Origin: Bacteroidota bacterium
GTDB lineage: Bacteria > Bacteroidota > Bacteroidia > B-17B0 > Aurantibacillaceae
DNA: 64,000 nucleotides
Direction of reading: 5' to 3'
Assembly: GCA_020162035.1 (NCBI GenBank)
Contig: JAIUNM010000012.1
Coordinates: forward strand, 1-64,000
Each line of letters opens with the position of its first letter. The stretch's first letter is position 1. The notes beneath the pieces were generated by a model. The model made no database searches. It saw nothing but the letters and a program-made list of their open reading frames with translations, and had not been told where the DNA came from. Below, piece by piece: positions 16,165 through 26,196 of this stretch. The position numbers and the translations under genes were made by a program.

Positions 16165-16184
16165 TTAAGAAAATGTTAAGAAAA
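16165..16184 (+). promoter_or_regulatory. Pho-box-like 11-bp direct repeat upstream of the TonB receptor
   Basis: TTAAGAAAA at 16165-16173 and again at 16176-16184, an exact 9-bp direct repeat with an 11-bp period, 100 nt before the ATG of the TonB receptor. PhoB-type regulators bind direct repeats with this period. A TTTTCTTAA at 16130-16138 is the inverted copy. Regulation by a PhoB-like protein is inference. Confidence 0.35.
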
Positions 16185-16223
16185 CAACTCAAAAATTAAT
16201 TTTCAATAATAATTACGTAACAC

Positions 16224-16247
16224 TAACATTACATAGTATTAATGTTA
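16224..16247 (+). promoter_or_regulatory. Inverted repeat, candidate operator
   Basis: TAACATTA (16224-16231), 8-nt spacer, TAATGTTA (16240-16247): a perfect 8-bp inverted repeat 37 nt before the TonB receptor start. It could bind a dimeric regulator, but AT-richness makes chance occurrence possible. Confidence 0.3.
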
Positions 16248-16283
16248 CAATTGGTTATTTGCATTACAAAATGTTAAACCAAA

Positions 16284-19169
16284 ATGAACAAATTATTACT
16301 AAACTTTTTTATTTTTTTCACTCTTTGTTTAAAAGCTCAAAATGGCCAAATAACAGGGGTTATAATGGATAGCAAAACAGGTGAACCCCTACCTGGAGCA
16401 ACAATTTTAATTGAAGGAACAAACAATGTGAGTTCGGCCGATTTTGACGGGAAATATCACTTTACTAAATTAACAACAGGAAAAAAATCTTTTATTATAA
16501 ACTACATTTCTTATACAACTAAAAAAATTGTTGATGTTGAAATAAAAAATAACGACCTTATTAACTTAAATATATTGTTAGAACCAAGCACATTAAATAA
16601 TTTAAATGAGATTGAAGTTGTTGTTACTTTAAATAAAGAAAATAACACTGCGTTAGTTTTACAACAAAAAAATGCAAGTGTAGTAAGCGATGGAGTTAGT
16701 GCCGAAACTTTTAAACGCACACCCGACAGAAACACAAGTGATGTAATTAAAAGGGTTAGTGGTACAACTATACAAGATAATAAGTTTGCAATTATACGCG
16801 GCATGAATGATAGGTATGTTAGCGCATATTTAAACGGCGCCCCTTTACCTAGTTCTGAATCAGATAAAAAAGCTTTTTCTTTTGATATATTTCCAGCTAA
16901 TTTATTAGATAATATAATAATTTATAAAACCGCAACACCTGATTTGCCAGCAGATTTTGCGGGAGGGATTATTCAAATTAACACTAAAAGCATTCCTGAT
17001 AAAAGTTATTATTCATTTAACATAAGTAGTGGGTATAATTTCCAAACAACATTTAAAGAGTTTAAAACTTACAATGGAGGTAAAACAGACTGGTTAGGAT
17101 TTGATGACGGAACAAGAGCTCTAAACTCAAATTTACCAACAACAAAACAATTTAATGAATCTACAAACTTAGATAGGATAGAATATGCAAAATTGATGAA
17201 AAATGATTGGGCGTTAATAAATAAAAATGCAAACCCTAATTTAAATTTACAATACACAATGGCTAATGTTGGTAAGCTTTTTAAAAAAGAAGCTGGTAGC
17301 GTTTTTGCATTAACCTATAATAATACAAATAATAAAACTTTTAATACACGAAGAGAATTTGAAGAACAAAAAGATTCAATTTTAAAAATAAAAGATTTTA
17401 ATGATTCAATATTTAACAATAATATTTTAACATCGGCATTATGGAATGTTGCAATTAAATTGTCTAATAATAATCAAATAAATTTTAAAAATTTATTTAG
17501 TTTAAATACAGATGATAAGGTTGTTGTAAGGAATGGTTTGTTTGATGCTACTGCACCAATTTGGGAAAAATCAAATGTAAGATGGTTTACTCAAAACAGA
17601 ATTTATACCTCTCAGTTACAAGGCGATCACTTTTTACCTAATCAAAAAATTAAAATTAAATGGGTAGGTGGTTATAGTAACATTTCAAGAAACATACCTA
17701 ACCTAAGGAAAATGGTTTATCAAAAATCAGGAGGTCTCGAAAATGATTCGTTTAAATATGCTGCTTTAATTGATGCTAACACGGTGTTACCTAATAGTGC
17801 AGGGTCAATGTTTTTCTCTAAAAACAATGAACAAATTAAAAGCTTAGGATATGATTTATCTAAAAATTTCAACATTGCAAATACTAAACATGAAATAAAA
17901 ATAGGCGCATTTCATCAATTTAGAGAAAGAGAATTTCAAGCACGTTTAATTGGATATACTAGATACAGAAAAAATTCTTCTTTACAATTTAATTCTAATT
18001 TGTTGTATCAATCACAAGATTCAATTTTTAATGAATCTAATATCGGTGTAATGAATGTTGCAGGACCTTATAATGGAGGATTTAAATTATCTGAAGCAAC
18101 AACAAATATTGATAGTTATAGTGCAAAATCTTTCTTAAACGCGGCATATATTATGTTAGATTCACGATTAACAGATAAGCTTAGATTTATTTATGGTGTT
18201 AGAGCAGAATCTTATAAACAAACATTAAATACATATAATTTAATTAATGAAAGTATTGTAAGCGATACAACAAATATTGATTTTTTACCTTCTATAAATT
18301 CAATTTACGCACTTACAGACAAAATTAATCTAAGGGCCGCATTTTATAAAACTGTTGTTAGACCTGAATTTAGAGAATTAGCTTCATTTAATTTTTATGA
18401 CTTTATCACGGATTTTTCATTATCAGGACAGCCTAATTTATCAAGAAGTTTAATAAATAATTACGATTTAAGGTTTGAGTATTTTCCTGGGTTTGGCCAA
18501 CTATTTTCAATTTCAGGTTTTTATAAAGACATCAAAAACCCTATCGAACAAGTTAGTAACACTGCAAGCGCTATTCGATCATTATTATATTCAAATGCTA
18601 AAAGCGCAACTAACATAGGCATAGAGCTAGAATACAGATTTAATTTTGGTAATGTTTTTAAATTAGATTCTAATAATATACTAAACAATGTATCATTATT
18701 TACAAATGTTGCAATAATAAAATCAAAAGTTAATATTGGTGATAACATAATTGGCAATGAAACTAATTTTAGGCCACTCCAAGGCCAGTCGCCATTTATT
18801 ATAAATTCAGGGTTGCAATATTTAAATGATAAAAATGGTTGGGGAGCTAGTATTAGTTATAATGTTATTGGTAAAAGAATTTATATTGTTGGCTCTGTTG
18901 ATGAACCTACATATTGGGAAAACTCAAGGCATGTAATCGATTTTCAACTACTAAAAACTTTTAAAAATAATTTTGAAATTAAGTTTAATTTAAAAGATGC
19001 AATAGCACAAGATTTTATCTTGTACCAAGACATAAATAAAAATGGCAAATTAGATAAAAATTCTATTAAACAAAACGATTTAAAAAATCATGACTATAAT
19101 TCAGACAATGTTATGATTAGAACTAAGCTTGCACCAACAATTTCAGTTGCATTAAGTTATAAGTTTTAA
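16284..19169 (+). CDS. TonB-dependent outer-membrane receptor with CarboxypepD_reg-like N-terminus
   Basis: 961 residues. A signal peptide (1-18, ending CLKAQ) is followed by the CarboxypepD_reg-like beta-sandwich (about 22-110, GQITGVIMDSKTGEPLPGAT), the plug (about 130-240, with DVIKRVSGTTIQ, FAIIRGMNDRY and a PADFAGGIIQINTK end) and a long beta-barrel closing in an aromatic C-terminus (VALSYKF). No susD-type lipoprotein gene follows, so it is not a SusC/SusD pair. The next gene is a secreted T9SS protein with a similar upstream repeat, suggesting a functional pair. The substrate is unknown; a phosphate or organophosphate link is only suggested by the repeats. Confidence 0.9.
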   Translation: MNKLLLNFFIFFTLCLKAQNGQITGVIMDSKTGEPLPGATILIEGTNNVSSADFDGKYHFTKLTTGKKSFIINYISYTTKKIVDVEIKNNDLINLNILLEPSTLNNLNEIEVVVTLNKENNTALVLQQKNASVVSDGVSAETFKRTPDRNTSDVIKRVSGTTIQDNKFAIIRGMNDRYVSAYLNGAPLPSSESDKKAFSFDIFPANLLDNIIIYKTATPDLPADFAGGIIQINTKSIPDKSYYSFNISSGYNFQTTFKEFKTYNGGKTDWLGFDDGTRALNSNLPTTKQFNESTNLDRIEYAKLMKNDWALINKNANPNLNLQYTMANVGKLFKKEAGSVFALTYNNTNNKTFNTRREFEEQKDSILKIKDFNDSIFNNNILTSALWNVAIKLSNNNQINFKNLFSLNTDDKVVVRNGLFDATAPIWEKSNVRWFTQNRIYTSQLQGDHFLPNQKIKIKWVGGYSNISRNIPNLRKMVYQKSGGLENDSFKYAALIDANTVLPNSAGSMFFSKNNEQIKSLGYDLSKNFNIANTKHEIKIGAFHQFREREFQARLIGYTRYRKNSSLQFNSNLLYQSQDSIFNESNIGVMNVAGPYNGGFKLSEATTNIDSYSAKSFLNAAYIMLDSRLTDKLRFIYGVRAESYKQTLNTYNLINESIVSDTTNIDFLPSINSIYALTDKINLRAAFYKTVVRPEFRELASFNFYDFITDFSLSGQPNLSRSLINNYDLRFEYFPGFGQLFSISGFYKDIKNPIEQVSNTASAIRSLLYSNAKSATNIGIELEYRFNFGNVFKLDSNNILNNVSLFTNVAIIKSKVNIGDNIIGNETNFRPLQGQSPFIINSGLQYLNDKNGWGASISYNVIGKRIYIVGSVDEPTYWENSRHVIDFQLLKTFKNNFEIKFNLKDAIAQDFILYQDINKNGKLDKNSIKQNDLKNHDYNSDNVMIRTKLAPTISVALSYKF

Positions 19170-19223
19170 AATCAAGAAATAAATCTTAAAGTAATTTCAA
19201 TTCATTTAAATAAATAATTGTGC

Positions 19224-19272
19224 TTAACTATTTATTAACCTACGCTTAAATTTTTCATATTGTTTAGTTAAC
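19224..19272 (+). promoter_or_regulatory. Periodic TTAAC repeats (Pho-box-like)
   Basis: TTAAC at 19224-19228, TTAAC at 19235-19239, TTAAA at 19246-19250 and TTAAC at 19268-19272: starts at 0, 11, 22 and 44, all on an 11-bp grid. They lie 52-100 nt before the ATG of the secreted T9SS gene. The same period appears upstream of the TonB receptor. Binding by a PhoB-type regulator is inference. Confidence 0.4.
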
Positions 19273-19323
19273 TTAAAAAAAAGATTGGCTAACTAATTTT
19301 GTAACATAATTAAAAACATAAAA

Positions 19324-21000
19324 ATGAAAAAATTTTACTTAACGATTTCAGCATTTATTGCAACAACGTTAGCAATCGCACAACCATTTTGGACATCAAC
19401 TAATTACAAAGGAGCTTTTCCTGTTACAGATAATACACCTGCTACTGACTGGACACATGGGTGGGCTGAATGGGACCCTGAAAATACAAATTACCCAACA
19501 CCTACCACAACTATTTCAAGCAACATAGCAACAAGCACAACTTTAAGTGGCGTTGTTCATTTAAAAAATATTGTGTCTGTAACAGGCAATTCTACTTTAA
19601 CTATTTTACCTGGCACTATAATTAGAGGCGATAAAGCAACAAAAAGTTGTTTAATTATAACGCGTGGTTCTGCAATTAATGCCCAAGGTAATGCAACATC
19701 ACCAATTGTTTTTACTAGCAACGAAACCGTAGCAAATGGAAGAGCAAATGGCGATTGGGGAGGCTTAATAATTTTAGGAAATGGTATAATTAATACAGCT
19801 TGTGCAACATGTACAACAAGCAGTTCAAAAGAAAATTATGTTGAGGGATTTGCGACAAATTTTCCAGAAATTTTATATGGTGGAAACAATAATAATGAAT
19901 CTTCGGGTACTCTTTCTTATGTTCGTATTGAATTTGCTGGTGTGCCATTATCTGCAACCCCTAATTCTGAAATTAATGGTTTAACAATGGGAGCGGTTGG
20001 ATCTGGAACTAAATTAGATCACGTACAAGTTTCATTTTCGGGTGATGATTCTTTTGAATGGTTTGGAGGAGCAGTTGATGCTAAATATTTAATTTCTTTT
20101 AGAGGTTTAGATGATGATTTTGATACAGATTTTGGTCATTGTGGGCGAGTACAATTTGGATTAATTGTAAGAGATAAAGATATTTCAGATGCTGCAGGAG
20201 ATTCTAATGGTTTTGAATCTGATAATTTTAACCCGGGTTTAGGACGTTTACCTTTAACTAAAACAGTATTTTCAAACATAACTAATGTTGGCCCACGCCG
20301 TGATGGTACAGCAATTTTACCTCCAGGCGAAAAATTTGAAAGAGCTTTTTTTACAAGAAGAAACACTGCAATTTCAGTACATAACAGTATTGCTTTAGGT
20401 TGGGAAAAAGGATGGGATTTAAATGGTTCTTCTACAGCTGATAATTATTTAAATCCTTCCGATTCAGCATCATTTCAATCAATAGATTTTACTTCGGATA
20501 TTATTGCAACTTTTTTAGGCCAATCAACAGCAACTATGCAAACTTATGCTACATCAAAATCAATTGATAGTACAAAAACTATTTCACAAATTAATTTTGT
20601 AAATGGATTTCCTACATTATTAAATAGCCAACCTGACTTTAGACTAAACGCTGCTTCTACTGTTTCTGCTGGAGCATCATTTACAAATTCTATTTTTACT
20701 GGAGGTTTTGTTGATATTGAAAACAAACAAGCTTTTAATTCAACACAAACAATTTTATTTCCAAATCCAAGTACCGAAAATGTTAATCTAATAGTTAATT
20801 CTTCAAGCAAAAGTTTAACCAACATTTCTATTTTAGATATTACAGGTAAAATTGTTTTGCCTATTGTTTTAAATGAAAATTTAAATTTAGGTGAAAATAA
20901 ATTTAATGTTAATGTGAAAAACTTAAGTAGTGGTATTTACTTTGTTGTAATAAAAACCAATAATGGAATAGAAAACATTAAATTAATTGTAGCAAAATAA
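19324..21000 (+). CDS. Secreted T9SS protein, beta-helix-like
   Basis: 558 residues with a signal peptide (1-19, LAIAQ). The central part has the pattern of a right-handed beta-helix with an early GTIIRG / GSAINAQGNATSPIVFTS turn, a WGGLIILGNG motif and DDSFEWFGGAVDAKYLISF repeats. The end (about 478-558) is a T9SS type A tail: LFPNPSTENV, LDITGKI, LSSGIYFVVIKT. Such proteins are exported to the cell surface or medium. It follows a TonB receptor by 154 nt and has its own upstream repeats and a strong terminator. The function is unknown; I would not assign an enzyme activity. Confidence 0.85.
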   Translation: MKKFYLTISAFIATTLAIAQPFWTSTNYKGAFPVTDNTPATDWTHGWAEWDPENTNYPTPTTTISSNIATSTTLSGVVHLKNIVSVTGNSTLTILPGTIIRGDKATKSCLIITRGSAINAQGNATSPIVFTSNETVANGRANGDWGGLIILGNGIINTACATCTTSSSKENYVEGFATNFPEILYGGNNNNESSGTLSYVRIEFAGVPLSATPNSEINGLTMGAVGSGTKLDHVQVSFSGDDSFEWFGGAVDAKYLISFRGLDDDFDTDFGHCGRVQFGLIVRDKDISDAAGDSNGFESDNFNPGLGRLPLTKTVFSNITNVGPRRDGTAILPPGEKFERAFFTRRNTAISVHNSIALGWEKGWDLNGSSTADNYLNPSDSASFQSIDFTSDIIATFLGQSTATMQTYATSKSIDSTKTISQINFVNGFPTLLNSQPDFRLNAASTVSAGASFTNSIFTGGFVDIENKQAFNSTQTILFPNPSTENVNLIVNSSSKSLTNISILDITGKIVLPIVLNENLNLGENKFNVNVKNLSSGIYFVVIKTNNGIENIKLIVAK

Positions 21001-21018
21001 TTACTAAATAAATTCATT

Positions 21019-21050
21019 AAAAATCGCTCATATAAAATGAGCGATTTTTT
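21019..21050 (+). terminator. Intrinsic terminator of the secreted T9SS gene
   Basis: AAAAATCGCTCAT (21019-21031), 5-nt loop ATAAA, ATGAGCGATTTTT (21037-21049) with further T. It begins 19 nt after the stop codon. Confidence 0.85.
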
Positions 21051-21213
21051 TTAGTCTGCAAACTAATAAAATAAGTATAAAAAAAGCATTTTATATATTT
21101 TTTTAGCCCCTTTTTTATAACTACAATTAATATTAAAGGAATAAAAGCTTTTTTTTTGTTATTTCTTATTATTTGGCTTTTAAAATATCATATTAGTTTA
21201 TAAATTAGTATGA

Positions 21214-22584
21214 TTGTTGCTTTTTATAAAAACTGTATTAAAAAATATTAAACTAAAATTATTTTCAATTGGTTATTACATACCTTTTACTTTTAATTTT
21301 TTAATTACAATAGTAATTTTAATATTAGCACTTTATTATTTAAACTATTTAAACTCAACTCCTAATTCTTCTTATAAAGACATTGCACAACTTCTAATAA
21401 AAGCAATTGTTGTTTTTTTTGTTGCTTTTATATGTTTTGGGCTGTTAACTTCCTTAATACCATTTTTAATTTTTAAGTTAAACAAAAAAAAGAGATTTTT
21501 CTCAATAAATACTTCTAGTAATGAGGAAACTAATTTTGATACTATAAATTTTAATTCTTATCCTGTAATTGTGCCTTTTTTAGGAGGAGTTTTTATTCGT
21601 TTGGTTTATAATGATAAATTAAAAGGAGACAAAGAATCTCTACATTTTAATACCTCAAATTATTTTAAATTAAAGCTTAATTCATACTTTAACTATAGCT
21701 TTAATGAATTAAAAGAATATGATATTACCAATGTGCTAATTTATTTTGAAGATTGTTTTCGTTTTTTTTCATTTGTAGCAAAACATTCTACCAACCATTT
21801 TTATAAACCTAAATTACATTCAATTAATGATAACAAATTAAGTTTTACGCCAACAACCAATGTAACAAGCGAGGTAAGAATTGAAGAGTTGAAAAAACTT
21901 GAAGGCGAATTAATTAATTATAAAAATTTTGAGTCAAATGATGATGTGCGAAGAATTGTATGGAAAATTTATGCTAAAAATAAAGATTTGGTAGTTAGAA
22001 TACCAGAAATTTTAGATCCTTTCGCGTCTCATGTAGATGTTTTCGTGTCATCAAATACTTTAATTAATTTAGATAACAATAAAATAAATTATAGTTTATT
22101 TTTAAATCATTACAAGCAAACTGTTTTTAATTTTTATAACTCACTCGAAAAAAATAAAATTGAAAACAATTTATATTTTGATAATTATGAATTCACTCAA
22201 AGTTTTCAAACTAAACAAGAACAAATTTCATATTCAATAATAAAATTAAATTGGCAAAGTAATACACCATTATTAGAGTTAGTTAAATCAAAATCTAATG
22301 CTTTAGTTTTTATTCACTCATTAACCAACCCAAAAGATGTAGAAGATTTGTTAGAAAAATTTAATTACAAATGCCAAATTATTTTTGTTAAACTAAGCAG
22401 TACTTTAAAAAATAATATTATAAATGATTGGGTAAATTGGGTATTTATAGAACCTAAGCAAAACGATTTCTTTTATTTAAAGAAAACATATAAAATATCA
22501 CCTAATTATTTTCAATTATTAGATAATGAAAAAAAAATAGAAAAACTTTTAAAATTAAATAACAAAAATTTAGTTTATAATTGA
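21214..22584 (+). CDS. DUF58 domain-containing membrane protein
   Basis: 456 residues. Two N-terminal membrane helices (about 18-45 and 62-88) are followed by a beta-rich region and the DUF58 core, whose signature is visible as SNDDVRRIVWKIYAKNKDLVVRIPE (arrangement D-x-R-x-I-x-W). DUF58 proteins have a vWA-like C-terminal fold and work with MoxR ATPases. The start is TTG (21214 or 21217). It overlaps the next gene by 4 nt, so it opens the DUF58/transglutaminase/MoxR operon. Role in envelope maintenance is inferred from the family. Confidence 0.82.
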   Translation: MLLFIKTVLKNIKLKLFSIGYYIPFTFNFLITIVILILALYYLNYLNSTPNSSYKDIAQLLIKAIVVFFVAFICFGLLTSLIPFLIFKLNKKKRFFSINTSSNEETNFDTINFNSYPVIVPFLGGVFIRLVYNDKLKGDKESLHFNTSNYFKLKLNSYFNYSFNELKEYDITNVLIYFEDCFRFFSFVAKHSTNHFYKPKLHSINDNKLSFTPTTNVTSEVRIEELKKLEGELINYKNFESNDDVRRIVWKIYAKNKDLVVRIPEILDPFASHVDVFVSSNTLINLDNNKINYSLFLNHYKQTVFNFYNSLEKNKIENNLYFDNYEFTQSFQTKQEQISYSIIKLNWQSNTPLLELVKSKSNALVFIHSLTNPKDVEDLLEKFNYKCQIIFVKLSSTLKNNIINDWVNWVFIEPKQNDFFYLKKTYKISPNYFQLLDNEKKIEKLLKLNNKNLVYN

Positions 22585-25199
22585 AAGCATTAAGTAAATA
22601 TTCAAACAAAGTATTAATTGTTCAATTTTTGATATTAGTAATTCCTACTTTAATAATTGTTGGTTATGGCTTATTTAGATTAAATAATTTTTATTCTATT
22701 TTAGAAAACAACTATTTAAGTCAAACGTTTTATTTTGTTATTGGACTTATAAGTTCATTGATTTTGTACAGATATAATTTTAGATTTATCTCAACATTTT
22801 CTCTGTTACTACTAATAAATTTAATTATTTATGATGTTATTGAACGGTTAAATATTGGCGAGTTTGATGTGTTTTATTATTCTGTTAAATTTTATATTTT
22901 ATCTGTGTTATTTTGTTTTGGTTGGTTAATTGGATATGCCTTTACAAGAAATAAAACAATTGTTATTTTATGGACTACTTTTTTAGTATTTACCGAAGTA
23001 ATTACTTTAAGTAAAACCAACAACTTCGAAATAAATTCGATAGTAACAAGCATTATTCCTGCAATATTATATTTTGTTTTTATTTTATTTTCATATGAGT
23101 TAATTAAAAAGTATAAATCCAACCCTAAACAACTATATAGCAAATCAATTAAACAACTATCATTGTTTGGCATTTTAATTTTAATATTTCTGTTTTTTAC
23201 TTCTCAATTATTTAAACATGATTTTAAAGCAATAGAAAAAGAGTGGGGTGGGGGCAAAAGTAAAGATAACAAAAGCAATAACGGTCAAGGCGAATCAATG
23301 ACTGAAAACGGAAAAGATGGAGGAATAAAAAACAAAGATCAATCTAAATTAGCAGGAAATTTAAATAAAGATAAACAGTTAGTTTTTGTAGCAAAACTTA
23401 ATAACTATTTTGTAAATACAAACATTCCAAATCCACTTTACTTTACTGCTAATTATTATACAAAGTTTGATACTGCAACACAAACTTTTGAAATAGATGA
23501 TAAAATGCCTTTTAATGATTTGTTTTCTCCAAATCCTTCAGAAATTCCATTATATTTTAAAAAAACAGACTCAAGCATCATTAAAAAAAGTTTAGGAATT
23601 TTAAACAGAGAAATTATTAGTGCTGAGGTTTATAAGGTTGCAATGTCGCCTGAGAGTTTTGTTGCACCATCTAATGCCTTTTATTGTCAACCAATTACTG
23701 TACCTGATGAATTTAAAGATAAATATAAAAGTGCTTATTTGTCAAAAATGTGGGTAAGCCAATTAAATAGTGCTTATTTTATATATAATCCAGCAGGAAA
23801 TAAAATGTTAGAAAATTTTCAAGAGGATAGATTTGAAATATTAAGAACAATTTCAAATATTAAAGGGCCTAATAAAAGTTTTGATGATTATTATACTTAT
23901 ATGCCAAAAAACACCGAGTATAATAGAATTAAAATATTAGCAGATAGCATAACAAAAGACTTTGTAGCGCCTATAGACAAGGTAATTGCAATAAGAAATT
24001 ATTTTTTAAGCAAAGACCAATTTAACCAACCATTATACAAGTACACAGATAATCCAGGTGTACCCGGATTGCCAAGCGCCAATAAATTAAATTATTTTTT
24101 ATTCGAAAATCGAAAAGGTTATTGCGCTTATTTTGCAGGTGCAACTTTATTTATGTTACGTTCTTTAAATATTCCTTCAAGAATTGCAGTAGGATATTTA
24201 ACTGAAGACAGAAGCAGTAAAAACCCAGGATGGTATTGGTTTTACCATGATCAAGCTCATGCATGGGTTCAGGTTTATTTTCAAAATTATGGTTGGATAG
24301 ATTTTGATACTACAATTCCTGATGTTAATACTCAACAAGCATCTCAACCTGATGGAACTCCACCACCAGAAGTACCCGCAACATATTTAGTAATTGATGG
24401 AGAAATAACAAAAGTAGATACGTTAAATAAAAAACTTACAGTAAACACTAAAAAATTTTTATATCACGATACAGAATTTGTTTCTCAAAATTTTATAGTT
24501 ACAATTAATGATGTAAGTTTAGCCGATATACATAATGATACAGGAAAAGTTAGTTTAAATAAATTAGTTGAAGGAGAACGAGCAACATTAGTTTCGCATG
24601 CAGAGGTTTTAAAAAACATTTTTATTTCTGATGATAAAACCGCCGAAAAATTATTAAAAAAATTAAAACAACCTTTGCCAATTGATGAAGTTAAATTGAT
24701 GAAAAAAATTGAAGAGAAAGATAAAAAACAAAATAAAAACAAAGAACTTAATAATAAATTTAATTGGGTTAATTTTTTTAAAGTTTTATTAGTTTGTATT
24801 ACAATTGCTATAATATTAATATTTTGTATGCCAATATTAATATTTTTATTTTTCAAAACTAAAATTAAATTTAGAGGTAAATCACAAATTGCAGCTATAC
24901 AACGCACAATACATTTTTATTTGCATCAATTAAAATCTTTACCAATTAATGAAAAATCTCCTAGTATTATCGCTCAATTGATTGATAATAAATTTGGAAC
25001 GAAAATGATTGTGTTAAATAATTTATATCAAAAATGCTATTATTCTAAACAGCCTTTAACTAATGAAGAAGAAAATTACTTACAACAATTTTATAACTCT
25101 AATTTTAAACTAATTAGTTCAAAATTTTCTATAAAACAAAAAATTTTAAGCTTTATAAATATAAAACAAACAATTAATTACTTTAATATAACTAAATAA
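22581..25199 (+). CDS. Membrane transglutaminase-like protein
   Basis: 872 residues. About six N-terminal membrane helices (10-215), a charged Gly/Lys/Asn linker, then a periplasmic transglutaminase-like core with the catalytic triad in view: Cys near 515 (KGYCAYFAGAT), His near 559 (AHAWVQVYF) and Asp near 575 (GWIDFDTT). A further membrane helix lies near 735-760 and a cytosolic tail follows. The start is a TTG overlapping the stop of the DUF58 gene (TTGA). The gene order DUF58 - TGase - MoxR is a common conserved set; the substrate is unknown. Confidence 0.88.
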   Translation: MKALSKYSNKVLIVQFLILVIPTLIIVGYGLFRLNNFYSILENNYLSQTFYFVIGLISSLILYRYNFRFISTFSLLLLINLIIYDVIERLNIGEFDVFYYSVKFYILSVLFCFGWLIGYAFTRNKTIVILWTTFLVFTEVITLSKTNNFEINSIVTSIIPAILYFVFILFSYELIKKYKSNPKQLYSKSIKQLSLFGILILIFLFFTSQLFKHDFKAIEKEWGGGKSKDNKSNNGQGESMTENGKDGGIKNKDQSKLAGNLNKDKQLVFVAKLNNYFVNTNIPNPLYFTANYYTKFDTATQTFEIDDKMPFNDLFSPNPSEIPLYFKKTDSSIIKKSLGILNREIISAEVYKVAMSPESFVAPSNAFYCQPITVPDEFKDKYKSAYLSKMWVSQLNSAYFIYNPAGNKMLENFQEDRFEILRTISNIKGPNKSFDDYYTYMPKNTEYNRIKILADSITKDFVAPIDKVIAIRNYFLSKDQFNQPLYKYTDNPGVPGLPSANKLNYFLFENRKGYCAYFAGATLFMLRSLNIPSRIAVGYLTEDRSSKNPGWYWFYHDQAHAWVQVYFQNYGWIDFDTTIPDVNTQQASQPDGTPPPEVPATYLVIDGEITKVDTLNKKLTVNTKKFLYHDTEFVSQNFIVTINDVSLADIHNDTGKVSLNKLVEGERATLVSHAEVLKNIFISDDKTAEKLLKKLKQPLPIDEVKLMKKIEEKDKKQNKNKELNNKFNWVNFFKVLLVCITIAIILIFCMPILIFLFFKTKIKFRGKSQIAAIQRTIHFYLHQLKSLPINEKSPSIIAQLIDNKFGTKMIVLNNLYQKCYYSKQPLTNEEENYLQQFYNSNFKLISSKFSIKQKILSFINIKQTINYFNITK

Positions 25200-25201
25200 A
25201 A

Positions 25202-26188
25202 ATGGAAAATATCTCTGAAACAATTAAACCAGAATCAACAAAAGTTGATGAGCTAATAAAAAATGTGGAGTTAGTAATTAAAGGGAAAACGCCACAAATT
25301 AAATTAGTGTTAACCGCACTATTAGCAAAAGGGCATATACTCATGGAAGATAACCCTGGAACAGGGAAAACAGTTTTAGCTAAAACTTTAGCGCAAAGCA
25401 TATCAAATAATACCAATCATTTAGAAGCTAGTTTTAAACGCATTCAATTTACACCAGACTTATTACCTATGGATTTAATAGGTTCACACATTTTTGATGA
25501 TAACAAAAAAGAATTTGTTTTTAAAAAAGGTCCTTTATTTTGCAATGTTTTATTAGCAGATGAAATTAATCGAGCTTCGCCTAAAGTACAATCAGCATTA
25601 CTTGAATGTATGGCTGAAAATCAAATCACAATAGGAGAAACAACTTACCCTTTAGAAAAAATGTTTTTTACAATAGCTACTCAAAATCCAATTGAAATGG
25701 AGGGAACTTATCCTTTACCTTCTGCGCAATTAGACAGATTTTTTATAAAGTTATATTTTGGATATGTAGATGCTGAAACGGAGTTAGATATATACAATAA
25801 TTATTTAAATATTATTAAAAACACTAATAATGTAAAACCAATAGTTTCGTTAAATGAAATTATAAATATGCAAACAGAATGTGAAACAGTTTTTATACAC
25901 CCCGAAATTGTAACTGCTGTTAAAAACATAATAATTCAAACACGCCAACACCCTGAAATTACTTTAGGTGCTTCAACCCGAAGTGGAATTTCATTTTTAA
26001 AATGTTTAAAGGCTTTTGCATATGTAAACAATAGAAAATTTGTTACAGAAGATGATTTGTCTAATTTAATAACACCAGTTTTAGATCATAGACTAATCTA
26101 TAGAAATAAGGAAGCTAAACAAAAATTATTAGTTTCGTTTTTAAATAAAGAAATTGAACGACTAAAAAAAGTTAATTTACAAGCATAA
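25202..26188 (+). CDS. MoxR family AAA+ ATPase
   Basis: 328 residues. Walker A DNPGTGKT (about residues 50-57), Walker B LLADEINRASPKVQSALLE, sensor 1 TIATQNPIEMEGTYPLPSAQLDRF, and the C-terminal lid domain with LGASTRSGISFLKCLKAFA. MoxR proteins are chaperone-like ATPases that act on vWA/DUF58 partners. The start follows the transglutaminase stop by 2 nt, so the three genes are one unit. Confidence 0.94.
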   Translation: MENISETIKPESTKVDELIKNVELVIKGKTPQIKLVLTALLAKGHILMEDNPGTGKTVLAKTLAQSISNNTNHLEASFKRIQFTPDLLPMDLIGSHIFDDNKKEFVFKKGPLFCNVLLADEINRASPKVQSALLECMAENQITIGETTYPLEKMFFTIATQNPIEMEGTYPLPSAQLDRFFIKLYFGYVDAETELDIYNNYLNIIKNTNNVKPIVSLNEIINMQTECETVFIHPEIVTAVKNIIIQTRQHPEITLGASTRSGISFLKCLKAFAYVNNRKFVTEDDLSNLITPVLDHRLIYRNKEAKQKLLVSFLNKEIERLKKVNLQA

Positions 26189-26196
26189 TTGATAGA

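Noticed and set aside
16284..21000. A SusC/SusD polysaccharide-utilisation locus
   Set aside because: No SusD-type lipoprotein follows the receptor; the neighbour is a T9SS beta-helix-like protein.
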